Of a stretch of DNA of 6,573 nucleotides, positions 1 to 5,979 are shown piece after piece (the first letter of the stretch is position 1; each line of letters starts with the position of its first letter). The stretch covers positions 1 through 6,573 of the forward strand of contig CATYZV010000105.1 of assembly GCA_958415865.1 (NCBI GenBank). Reading direction: 5' to 3'. This stretch comes from an uncultured Selenomonadaceae bacterium (lineage in GTDB: Bacteria; Bacillota; Negativicutes; Selenomonadales; Selenomonadaceae). Below the pieces are notes generated by a model. That model worked only from the letters and a program-made list of their open reading frames with translations, made no database searches and had not been told where the DNA came from. Both the position numbers and the translations under genes were made by a program.

Positions 1-37
1 AGAAAAATAGATTTGCTATTTAGATATACTAGATAAA

Positions 38-65
38 TTTTCAAATAATTTTATTTATTTATAGT
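38..65 (+). promoter_or_regulatory. Putative sigma-A-type promoter of the glpABC operon
   Basis: A TTTTCA box at 38-43 (4 of 6 to TTGACA) is followed after 16 bp by TATAGT at 60-65 (5 of 6 to TATAAT). This predicts a transcript start near position 72 and a 5' leader of about 55 nt before glpA. The whole stretch 1-70 is very AT-rich, as expected for a promoter. No mapped start supports it, and other pairings in such AT-rich sequence are possible. Confidence 0.5.
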
Positions 66-69
66 ATAG

Positions 70-90
70 CGGCTAGTTTTGGAAAAGCCG
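70..90 (+). repeat. Small inverted repeat/hairpin at the predicted glpA transcript start
   Basis: CGGCT at 70-74 is complementary to AGCCG at 86-90, and TTT 77-79 can pair with AAA 83-85 inside it, leaving a three-base loop and a two-base bulge. It lies almost exactly at the predicted +1, so it could be a 5'-terminal mRNA-stabilising hairpin or an operator. It has no T-tract after it and is not a terminator. The function is inference. Confidence 0.35.
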
Positions 91-106
91 TTGATATCTA
101 TCGGAT

Positions 107-116
107 GAGGGGGAAG
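107..116 (+). promoter_or_regulatory. Ribosome binding site of glpA
   Basis: The purine run GAGGGGGAAG sits about 10-12 nt before the ATG at 127, slightly further than optimal. An in-frame TGA at 106-108 lies directly upstream and no other start codon follows it before 127, so the glpA start is fixed. Confidence 0.75.
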
Positions 117-126
117 TAAACAGCCT

Positions 127-1737
127 ATGATAAAAACAACAGTAGTCATCATCGGCGGCGGTGTAACCGGTGTGGGCATACTGCGCGATCTTTCCATGCG
201 CGGGGTCAAGGCGATTTTGGTAGAGCGCGACGACCTGGGATACTGGACCAGCTCGCGTTTTCACGGCCTATTGCACAGCGGCGCGCGCTATGCGGTCAAA
301 GATCAGGAAGCGGCGCGGGAGTGCATTCAGGAAAATATGATACTGCGCAAGATAGGCAGGCACTGTGTGGAAGCGGCGGAAGGCTTGTTCGTGCGTGCTC
401 CGGAAGATGACGAATCGTTTGAGGAACAGTGGGTGAAATCGTGCGGGGAATGCGGCATCTACGCTGTGCCCGTAACGCTGAAAGAGGCGTTTGAGATGGA
501 GCCTAATCTGAGCCGCCGCATACTGTCGGCATACCGCTGCCCCGGAGCGTCTGTCGACGGTTTCCGCTTGCTCTGGCAGACGGTAGCATCGGCCCAGCGG
601 TACGGCGGCAGGGCGATGACGTACACGGAAGTAACGGATATCGAAGTGGTCAACGGTCAAGCCGTAGGCGTGCGGATTCACGATAAGTGGACGGGAGCTG
701 AAGATCGTATCGCCTGCGATTTCGTCATCAGCGCGGCAGGTTCTTTTGCAGGACAGGTAGCAGGCATGGTCGGCCTGAATGTCAATGTAAAGCCCAGCAA
801 AGGTACATTGATAGCGTTCAATCACCGCATATGCAATCACGTTATTCACCGCCTGCACAAGCCTGCCGATGCTGACATATTCGTGCCGCACGGCTCTATC
901 ACCATCTTGGGCACGACTTCGATCGACAGCGCGCCGGAGGATACGAGTACAGAGCCGGCTGAAGTCATGAGCATGATGGAGATAGGCAAGGTTACGTTTG
1001 AAAATATTTACGATTACCGCATCCTGCGCGTGTTCGCCGGAACGCGCCCGCTCTATAGTGCTGATCCTAACGCCAAGGGCCGCAGTGCTTCGCGCGGCTT
1101 TGTGGCACTGGATCACGCTGCTGACGGCGTAAAAGGTTTTATGAGCGTCTGCGGCGGCAAGTTTACGACGTACCGCCTGATGGCGGAAAAGGTCTGCGAC
1201 ATCGTCTGCCCGCAGCTCGGTGTCAATGAAAAATGCCGCACGGCTGAAGAAGAATTGGTCGATGATCCGTCTCCGGAGCTGATGAATCGTGCTAAAAAAA
1301 TATTCCCCAGCCACGGTGCAGAGCTGGCAGCATCGCGCCTCGGCAGTGAAAATCTGGAAAAAGTCGTGGAGCGCATGGAGCAGCAGCCGGAAAAATGCGA
1401 ACTGGTCTGCGAATGTGAAAATATCACGCTGGCTGAGATTGAGGAAGCGGCGGCGTATTCGACGACGCACACGCTAAGCGATCTGCGGCGGCGCACGCGC
1501 CTCGGCATGGGTACGTGCCAGGGAGCTTTCTGCACTTACCGCAGCGCAGGTGCAGTCGTCCGCGAAGGGCTGCCGTGGGCTGATGATACGAAAGGTCTGT
1601 TTAAAGAATTTCTGGAATCGCGCTGGAAGGGAATCCGTCCCGTTCTCTGGGGCAATATGCTACGCGATGTGGAGCTGAGCCGCTCGATTTACGACGGAGC
1701 TTTGAATTTGACAGGGGCGGAGGATATAGAGCAATGA
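127..1737 (+). CDS. glpA: Anaerobic glycerol-3-phosphate dehydrogenase, subunit A (FAD, BFD-type [2Fe-2S] domain)
   Basis: This is the large catalytic subunit of the anaerobic, membrane-associated dehydrogenase that oxidises sn-glycerol 3-phosphate to dihydroxyacetone phosphate and feeds electrons to quinone. It has 536 residues, close to the roughly 540 of E. coli GlpA. An N-terminal FAD-binding Rossmann motif IIGGGVTGVG is at residues 8-17, the GlpA-type block HGLLHSGARYAV at 46-57, and the family motif GGKFTTYRLMAE at 343-354. The C-terminal bacterioferritin-associated-ferredoxin-like domain (about 424-475) has cysteines C428, C430, C464 and C469, with LRRRTRLGMGTCQG at 453-466. This domain and the adjacent glpB and glpC separate it from aerobic GlpD. 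The start at 127 is the only one available. The stop overlaps the glpB start as ATGA, which implies translational coupling. No residue typical of the family appears to be missing. Confidence 0.97.
   Translation: MIKTTVVIIGGGVTGVGILRDLSMRGVKAILVERDDLGYWTSSRFHGLLHSGARYAVKDQEAARECIQENMILRKIGRHCVEAAEGLFVRAPEDDESFEEQWVKSCGECGIYAVPVTLKEAFEMEPNLSRRILSAYRCPGASVDGFRLLWQTVASAQRYGGRAMTYTEVTDIEVVNGQAVGVRIHDKWTGAEDRIACDFVISAAGSFAGQVAGMVGLNVNVKPSKGTLIAFNHRICNHVIHRLHKPADADIFVPHGSITILGTTSIDSAPEDTSTEPAEVMSMMEIGKVTFENIYDYRILRVFAGTRPLYSADPNAKGRSASRGFVALDHAADGVKGFMSVCGGKFTTYRLMAEKVCDIVCPQLGVNEKCRTAEEELVDDPSPELMNRAKKIFPSHGAELAASRLGSENLEKVVERMEQQPEKCELVCECENITLAEIEEAAAYSTTHTLSDLRRRTRLGMGTCQGAFCTYRSAGAVVREGLPWADDTKGLFKEFLESRWKGIRPVLWGNMLRDVELSRSIYDGALNLTGAEDIEQ
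1719..1724 (+). promoter_or_regulatory. Ribosome binding site of glpB inside the glpA end
   Basis: GGAGGA at 1719-1724 lies in the last codons of glpA, 9 nt before the ATG at 1734. It confirms that glpB starts within the ATGA overlap rather than at a later ATG. Confidence 0.8.
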
Positions 1738-3023
1738 AGAAAAGCGATATTTTGATCATCGGCGGCGGCATCGCCGGGCTGTTCGCTGCTTGCATGGCGG
1801 CAAAGGCAGGCAAATCGGTGCGGCTGCTATCGTACGGAACGGGAACGATAGCTATCGGCGGCGGCATCATCGACTTGCTGGGCTATACGGCTGAAGGTAA
1901 GCCGGTAAAGAATCCTTTAGCGGAGATGAAAAACATTCCCGCAGAACATCCTTATGTAAAAATAAATGCTGAAACAGCGCAGCAGGCATTGGCGGATTTT
2001 CTCGAATTGGTCAAAGGCGAAGGCATGGAATACTTCGGTTCGCCGCAGCGCAATATCTGGGTGCCGACGGCATTGGGCACATTTAAGCCTACCTGCCTTG
2101 TGCCGCGCACTATGGACAGTGCTCCGCTGTTTAAAGCAAAGCATGTCATAGTAGCGGGCTTTAATTATATGAAGGATTTTTTTGCCGATATGGCGGCGAA
2201 GAATCTGCGCGAGCGGCTAAAACACGCTTTGGTCGAATCACTCAACATCGATCTGCCGTTTGCACATGAGCAGAATCTGCGCGATATTTCAGCATTGGAT
2301 GCAGCGCGCTGGTTGGAAACGGCAGAGGGCCGAGCTGATTTCGTAAAACAGCTGAAGCCGCATGTAAAAGGCGATACGGCGATAGTATTGCCGCCTGTCC
2401 TAGGACTGGAGCCGAATTACTTCGTATTCGATGAGCTGGAATCGTCATTGGGCTGTCCTCTGGTGGAAATATCTGCCGTTCCCCCGGCTATTACGGGACT
2501 TCGCCTTATAAAGCTGCTGACGGCGGCAGCGAAGAAGCGCGGCGTGCAGATTATACGCAAAGCACACGTAACGGGAGCTGATGTAGAGGCTTGCCGATGC
2601 CGCTCAGTGTATACAGAGGGATTTGACCGGCGGCGGGATTACTCAGCAGACCAATTCATACTAGCGACGGGCGGCATTTACGGCGGCGGGCTGGAGGCTT
2701 TCGCCGGAAAGCTGACGGAACCTATATTCGGCATAGATATTGAAGTGCCGCAGCAGCAGACAGATTGGTCGGATAGGGAATTATTCTCCGGGCGCAGCCA
2801 GCTGTTTGCCAAGTTCGGCATCAAGACGGATGATCAATTTAGAGCTTTGGACAAAAGCGGCGCACTCGTGGCGCAAAATCTCAGAGTCATCGGCAGAAGT
2901 CTTGCCGGATACGATTTTGCAGTGGAAAAGTCGGGCAACGGCACGGCTTTGCTGACAGCTTATGCAGCAGTCAAATCAATTTGCAGGGGAGGAGGAATAC
3001 AGGACGATGGAGCAAGAAAATAA
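1734..3023 (+). CDS. glpB: Anaerobic glycerol-3-phosphate dehydrogenase, subunit B (flavoprotein)
   Basis: This second flavoprotein subunit of the GlpABC complex pairs with GlpA on the cytoplasmic face of the membrane and helps pass electrons from glycerol 3-phosphate towards quinone. The 429 residues compare with about 419 in E. coli GlpB. The N-terminal dinucleotide-binding motif LIIGGGIAGL is at residues 7-16, and a GlpB-like block IGGGIIDLLG at 41-50. A second flavin-contact segment, ILATGGIYGGGL, is at 309-320, and the C-terminal FAD-dependent oxidoreductase signature begins NLRVIGRSLAGYDFA at 382-396. It starts in the 4-nt overlap with glpA and ends 17 nt inside glpC. Its last dozen residues (about 418-429, Gly- and charge-rich) are encoded by the glpC ribosome binding site and start, so that tail is probably dictated by the overlap rather than by protein function. 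Confidence 0.95.
   Translation: MKKSDILIIGGGIAGLFAACMAAKAGKSVRLLSYGTGTIAIGGGIIDLLGYTAEGKPVKNPLAEMKNIPAEHPYVKINAETAQQALADFLELVKGEGMEYFGSPQRNIWVPTALGTFKPTCLVPRTMDSAPLFKAKHVIVAGFNYMKDFFADMAAKNLRERLKHALVESLNIDLPFAHEQNLRDISALDAARWLETAEGRADFVKQLKPHVKGDTAIVLPPVLGLEPNYFVFDELESSLGCPLVEISAVPPAITGLRLIKLLTAAAKKRGVQIIRKAHVTGADVEACRCRSVYTEGFDRRRDYSADQFILATGGIYGGGLEAFAGKLTEPIFGIDIEVPQQQTDWSDRELFSGRSQLFAKFGIKTDDQFRALDKSGALVAQNLRVIGRSLAGYDFAVEKSGNGTALLTAYAAVKSICRGGGIQDDGARK
2988..2996 (+). promoter_or_regulatory. Ribosome binding site of glpC inside glpB; decides the glpC start
   Basis: GGAGGAGGA at 2988-2996 precedes the ATG at 3007 by 10 nt. An upstream in-frame ATG at 2962 would add 15 residues (MQQSNQFAGEEEYRT) read from within the coding sequence of glpB and the Shine-Dalgarno itself. 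It has no ribosome site of its own, so 3007 is preferred. Confidence 0.85.
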
Positions 3024-4239
3024 ACAGCGGCACAAATTGATGATCGATCCGGATAAGTGCACGGCGTGTACTATCTGCACGACAGTGTGCCCCGTGGCAG
3101 AGGCAACGCGCAAGTTCCGCGGTCCCAAGATGACCGGGCCGGCTCTAAGCCGCTTCCGTCAGCTGGCACCGGATGATGACCCTGCGCTCGACTTCTGCAC
3201 CAACTGCAAGAACTGCGATCTCGCCTGCCCGATGGGTGTGCCGATCTCTACATTAAATATGCTCGCCAAGAGCGGCTACTACAAAAATCATCCGCATCAG
3301 CAGGCGGACAAAATGCTGGCACACAATGAAAGCATGGGCAGATTATTGTCGTCTGTGCCGCTCGCCGCTAATGCGGCAAATCTTGCCATGAGTGCGGCAA
3401 AATCTCTTGGCATACTGCCAAAGCTGGGCATAGCTGATGATGTAAAACTGCCTCCGTTTGCGGCAAAAACATTTTTACAGCAGGCGCGCGGCTTTAAGCA
3501 GGCTGCGCAAAAGCGGAAGGCTGTATTTTTTTCCGGCTGCTTCATCAATTACAATCAGCCGCAGATAGGCATGGATCTGCTCGCGGTCTACCGCCATAAC
3601 GATGTGGAAGTCGCCGTGGATGATAAATTTGTCTGCTGCGGCTCGCCGATGATCGCCGAAGGGTATCTTGATGAAGCAAAGGCTAAAGCGCGTAAAAATG
3701 TGCAGCTGCTCAATCAGTGGGTGGATAAGGGCTACGATATAATTACGGCGTGCACTAGCTGCGGCTTGATGCTAAAGCAGGAGTATCAAGAGCTGTTCGG
3801 CTGGGATGAAATCGCCGGATACGCAGGCCATATGTACGACTCCGTTGAATATTTATCATTGCTGCATGAGGAAGGCTGCCTAAAGACGGATTTTGACGGC
3901 AGTGTTCTATCTCAGCACAAGTACATCTACCATCAGCCCTGCCATTTAAAGGTACAGGCGATAGGCACGCCGTCGCTGGAGGTGCTGCCGCTTATACCCG
4001 GTATGCAGATAGAGGATGCTGATGCAGGCTGCTGCGGTATCTCCGGCAGCTACGGCTTCAAGGCTGACAGGCGTGATATCTCGCTAAAAATCGGTGCCAA
4101 GCTGTTCAGTAGGGTCAAGGCTTCAGGCGCGGATAGATGTGTCTGCGAATGCGGGCCGTGCAGGCTCCAGATAGAGGGCGGCACAGGCGTAAAAGCACTG
4201 CATCCGCTGACGGTTTTAAGACAGGCGTACAATTTATAA
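3007..4239 (+). CDS. glpC: Anaerobic glycerol-3-phosphate dehydrogenase, subunit C (iron-sulfur, CCG-domain membrane-linking subunit)
   Basis: This iron-sulfur subunit ties the GlpAB dimer to the membrane and relays electrons to the quinone pool. Starting at 3007 it has 410 residues, close to the roughly 396 of E. coli GlpC. Two N-terminal 4Fe-4S motifs of the CxxCxxCxxxCP type are seen: C18, C21, C24, C28, and C64, C67, C70, C74. Two cysteine-rich CCG (DUF224) domains follow, with C178, CCG at 210-212 and C249/C252 in the first, and C312, CCG at 342-344 and C382/C385 in the second. CCG domains are shared with heterodisulfide reductase and GlcF/LutA-type proteins, but the gene order glpA-glpB-glpC and the length fix the identity. 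No strong transmembrane helix is visible, so attachment is likely peripheral. It overlaps glpB by 17 nt, ends in consecutive stops TAA TGA, and is followed by a terminator. Confidence 0.95.
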   Translation: MEQENKQRHKLMIDPDKCTACTICTTVCPVAEATRKFRGPKMTGPALSRFRQLAPDDDPALDFCTNCKNCDLACPMGVPISTLNMLAKSGYYKNHPHQQADKMLAHNESMGRLLSSVPLAANAANLAMSAAKSLGILPKLGIADDVKLPPFAAKTFLQQARGFKQAAQKRKAVFFSGCFINYNQPQIGMDLLAVYRHNDVEVAVDDKFVCCGSPMIAEGYLDEAKAKARKNVQLLNQWVDKGYDIITACTSCGLMLKQEYQELFGWDEIAGYAGHMYDSVEYLSLLHEEGCLKTDFDGSVLSQHKYIYHQPCHLKVQAIGTPSLEVLPLIPGMQIEDADAGCCGISGSYGFKADRRDISLKIGAKLFSRVKASGADRCVCECGPCRLQIEGGTGVKALHPLTVLRQAYNL

Positions 4240-4251
4240 TGATGATTGAAG

Positions 4252-4287
4252 AAAAAACGTACCGGCATATACCCTGTACGTTTTTTT
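4252..4287 (+). terminator. Rho-independent terminator after glpC
   Basis: AAAAAACGTAC at 4252-4262 is exactly complementary to GTACGTTTTTT at 4276-4286. The loop is 13 nt and can pair further through GG/CC, and a run of seven T at 4281-4287 closes it. Because the 5' arm begins with six A, it could also act in the reverse direction. It lies 12 nt after the glpC stop and ends the glpABC operon. Confidence 0.92.
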
Positions 4288-4312
4288 ATTTCAGCAAAAG
4301 CAAAATGTAAAC

Positions 4313-4342
4313 TTGTAAAATTTTTCGTTTTTGTGCTATAAT
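4313..4342 (+). promoter_or_regulatory. Promoter of the amino acid permease gene, extended -10 type
   Basis: TTGTAA at 4313-4318 (4 of 6 to TTGACA), an 18-bp spacer and a perfect TATAAT at 4337-4342 form a good housekeeping promoter. TG at 4334-4335 one base before the hexamer makes it an extended -10. The predicted start is near 4349. The -35 box overlaps a direct repeat, TGTAAA at 4306-4311 and again at 4314-4319. Confidence 0.75.
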
Positions 4343-4348
4343 TTATAG

Positions 4349-4448
4349 GTTAATTCAAGTGAGTATTTTCAGGCTTGCTCCTAGAACAGTTCGCTGGCTG
4401 GAAATAGCACGTGTGATTCACAAATTTATATTTCAGAGGTGTATTTTT
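4349..4448 (+). promoter_or_regulatory. About 100-nt untranslated leader of the permease mRNA
   Basis: Between the predicted transcript start and the ATG at 4449 there are about 100 nt. The palindrome TGTGATTCACA at 4412-4422 can form a small hairpin (4-bp stem) just upstream of the ribosome site, and CAG-TTCG-CTG at 4387-4396 could form another weak one. I do not recognise a known riboswitch, T-box specifier hairpin or leader peptide. There is no terminator-like hairpin in the leader, which speaks against simple attenuation. Confidence 0.4.
4435..4441 (+). promoter_or_regulatory. Ribosome binding site that decides the permease start
   Basis: AGAGGTG at 4435-4441 lies 7 nt before the ATG at 4449. 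A GTG at 4359 in the same frame would add 30 residues, but it is only about 10 nt from the predicted transcript start, has no ribosome site, and the extra residues do not match the family. The start at 4449 is therefore chosen. Confidence 0.8.
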
Positions 4449-5816
4449 ATGAGTGATGAGCAAAACAAGATGAAGCGCGGGCTGAAAAACCGCCACATGC
4501 AGATGATTGCTCTGGGTACCTCCATCGGTACAGGCCTGTTCTACGGCTCCGCTCCTACTATCAAGCTCGTAGGGCCCGGCATTATTTTAGCGTACGCGCT
4601 GGCCGGCATGTTTATCTTCTTCATCATGCGCATGGTCGGCGAAATGTCTGTCAGAGAACCTGTATCAGGCTCGTTCGTCTACTTTGCCAACAAATATCTC
4701 GGTCATTTTGCCGGTTATCTGTCCGGCTGGAATTATTGGTTCTTGTATTTGATGGTCTGCTTTGCAGAGCTTTCAGCTTTGGGTATTTACATACAGTACT
4801 GGCTGCCTGACGTGCCGCAGTGGATAACGGTGCTCGTCTGCATCATCATCGTAACGACGGTCAATCTCATCAACGTCAAGACCTTCGGTGAAGCGGAATT
4901 CTGGGCTTCGTTCATCAAAATAGCGGCTATCTGCTGCATGATCATCTTCGGTTTTTATTTGATTTTCACGACTATGGGACCTTTTCCGCAGAATTTCAGC
5001 AATCTCTGGAATAACGGCGGTTTCTTCCCGAACGGCGCATGGGGCTTTGCTCAGGCACTCGCCGTCGTAATGTTCTCGTTCGGCGGTGTTGAACTGATCG
5101 GCATCGCAGCCGGTGAAGCAGAAAATCCGGAAAAGACGCTGCCTCGCGCTATCAATGAAGTGCTGCTGCGCATCCTTATCTTCTACATCGGCACCATGGT
5201 CGTACTGATGACGCTGGCTCCGTGGGATGAAGTCGGCATGAAGGCAAGCCCGTTCGTGCAGATATTCTCCAACATCGGCATTCCCGCCGCTGCCAACATC
5301 CTCAACTTCGTCGTAATCATCGCGGCACTGTCCGTTTACAACAGCAGTCTTTACAGCACGTCGCGAATCCTGCACAATCTGGCACTGAACGGCAATGCAC
5401 CCAAGATATTCGCTTCCGTATCGCGCCGCGGCATTCCGATGATAGGTATCCTCGTGTCGACAGCTATTTCCTTGCTGCTCGTCGTATTGACTTATTTCCT
5501 GCCGGAAAAGGTATTTATGTATCTGCTGGCTACGGTCGTTGCAGCTCTCGTAATCACATGGGGCACTATCACGGTAACTCATTGGGCATTCAGGCTCAAA
5601 TTCATCCGCGAAGGCCGCCTCGATGAACTGCATTTCAAGGCATTTTTGTTCCCTTATACCAACTGGTTCTGCGCATTGTTCCTCGCAGCTATTGTCATAA
5701 TCATGTTCTGCATGGGCGGTGATATGCAGGTATCTCTGGCAGCACTCGTTATATGGGTACTGTTCATATACATCACTTATAGGATAAAACAGAGCAGGAC
5801 GACACAGAGCAAATAA
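4449..5816 (+). CDS. Amino acid permease, AAT family of the APC superfamily, aromatic-type (AroP/PheP/ProY-like)
   Basis: This cytoplasmic-membrane importer, probably proton-coupled, has 455 residues, the usual length for the roughly 12-helix AAT family. The N-terminus has the family signature KRGLKNRHMQMIALG at residues 9-23, followed by the helix 1 substrate-site motif GTSIGTGLF at 23-31. GEMSVREPVSGSF (64-76) and SGWNYW (92-97) resemble AroP and PheP. Helix 6 has MFSFGGVELIGI at 208-219, followed by the AGEAENPEKTLPRAI loop at 221-235. ALSVYNS is at 293-299 and RGIP at 327-330. The sequence mixes AroP/PheP-like and ProY-like blocks (for example GLFYGSA at 29-35), so the substrate, an aromatic or other neutral amino acid, is not settled and no symbol is given. 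It stands alone between its own promoter and terminator, with no link to the glp genes beyond position. Confidence 0.93.
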   Translation: MSDEQNKMKRGLKNRHMQMIALGTSIGTGLFYGSAPTIKLVGPGIILAYALAGMFIFFIMRMVGEMSVREPVSGSFVYFANKYLGHFAGYLSGWNYWFLYLMVCFAELSALGIYIQYWLPDVPQWITVLVCIIIVTTVNLINVKTFGEAEFWASFIKIAAICCMIIFGFYLIFTTMGPFPQNFSNLWNNGGFFPNGAWGFAQALAVVMFSFGGVELIGIAAGEAENPEKTLPRAINEVLLRILIFYIGTMVVLMTLAPWDEVGMKASPFVQIFSNIGIPAAANILNFVVIIAALSVYNSSLYSTSRILHNLALNGNAPKIFASVSRRGIPMIGILVSTAISLLLVVLTYFLPEKVFMYLLATVVAALVITWGTITVTHWAFRLKFIREGRLDELHFKAFLFPYTNWFCALFLAAIVIIMFCMGGDMQVSLAALVIWVLFIYITYRIKQSRTTQSK

Positions 5817-5833
5817 TAGTTTTGCTTTTATAG

Positions 5834-5873
5834 AAAACCCGGTTTGGCAAAAGCTGAACCGGGTTTTAATTTT
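5834..5873 (+). terminator. Rho-independent terminator after the permease gene
   Basis: AAAACCCGGTT at 5834-5844 is exactly complementary to AACCGGGTTTT at 5857-5867, with a 12-nt loop that can extend through GC/GC around AAAA. A T-rich tail (TTTT, AA, TTTT) follows. The symmetric A and T flanks would permit termination from both sides. It isolates the permease from the downstream gene. Confidence 0.92.
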
Positions 5874-5916
5874 CTAATCATATTTTAATCGTATTCTAAT
5901 CGTATTCTTATTGTAT
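5873..5916 (+). repeat. Four tandem 11-bp direct repeats, likely response-regulator operator
   Basis: The units are TCTAATCATAT (5873-5883), TTTAATCGTAT (5884-5894), TCTAATCGTAT (5895-5905) and TCTTATTGTAT (5906-5916), with no gaps. Units 2 and 3 differ at one base; unit 1 differs from unit 3 at one base; unit 4 differs from unit 3 at two. The 11-bp phasing puts all copies on one face of the helix. TYTAAT followed by N5 is the layout of sites bound by OmpR/PhoB-family response regulators (compare the PmrA, PhoP and WalR boxes). The array ends in the -35 region of the next gene. That it is an operator is inference; the repeat is directly visible. Confidence 0.8.
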
Positions 5917-5939
5917 ACACGTTCAGGGAATGATAAGAT
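5911..5939 (+). promoter_or_regulatory. Candidate promoter of the secreted-protein gene overlapping the last 11-bp repeat
   Basis: TTGTAT at 5911-5916 (the end of repeat 4), a 17-bp spacer and TAAGAT at 5934-5939 (4 of 6 to TATAAT) give a weak promoter. Its -35 is embedded in the repeat array, as in activator-dependent promoters where the regulator replaces a poor -35. An alternative -10, TATACA at 5914-5919, has no good partner. Confidence in the exact boxes is low. Confidence 0.35.
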
Positions 5940-5966
5940 GAAAACATCAAACAAGACTGTTTATAC

Positions 5967-5973
5967 AGGAGGA
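5967..5973 (+). promoter_or_regulatory. Ribosome binding site that decides the secreted-protein start
   Basis: AGGAGGA at 5967-5973 is 6 nt before the ATG at 5980 and is the strongest ribosome site in the window. It rules out the in-frame ATG at 5938 and TTG at 5911, which would put residues ahead of a normal signal peptide. Confidence 0.9.
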
Positions 5974-5979
5974 ATACTT

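Noticed and set aside
91..104. FNR-like site TTGAT-N4-ATCGG in the glpA leader
   Set aside because: It matches 8 of 10 consensus positions, but the second half-site is incomplete and the position is downstream of the predicted transcript start, where FNR would not activate. Likely chance.
268..1470. A long open frame on the - strand opposite glpA (about 400 codons)
   Set aside because: It is opposite a fully conserved glpA, the translation is rich in Arg/Cys/His and resembles no protein, and no ribosome site or promoter supports it. It follows from the codon bias of glpA.
4412..4422. TGTGATTCACA as a CRP-type site
   Set aside because: The half-sites match TGTGA/TCACA but are separated by 1 bp rather than 6, and the element lies well inside the transcript.
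4359..4448. N-terminal extension of the permease from GTG at 4359
   Set aside because: It begins about 10 nt after the predicted transcript start, lacks a ribosome site, and adds 30 residues not typical of AAT permeases; AGAGGTG before the ATG at 4449 is clearly better.
4773..5633. A - strand open frame of 286 codons opposite the permease
   Set aside because: It is highly charged Asp/Arg/His-rich text typical of the antisense of a membrane protein gene, with no start signals.
5873..5916. The 11-bp array as a CRISPR or plasmid-type iteron origin
   Set aside because: There are no spacers, the units are only 11 bp, there are four copies, and no replication initiator or cas gene is nearby; a promoter-proximal operator explains the position better.
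5911..5979. Upstream starts (TTG 5911 or ATG 5938) for the secreted protein
   Set aside because: They would bury the signal peptide behind 14-23 extra polar residues, whereas AGGAGGA is 6 nt before the ATG at 5980.
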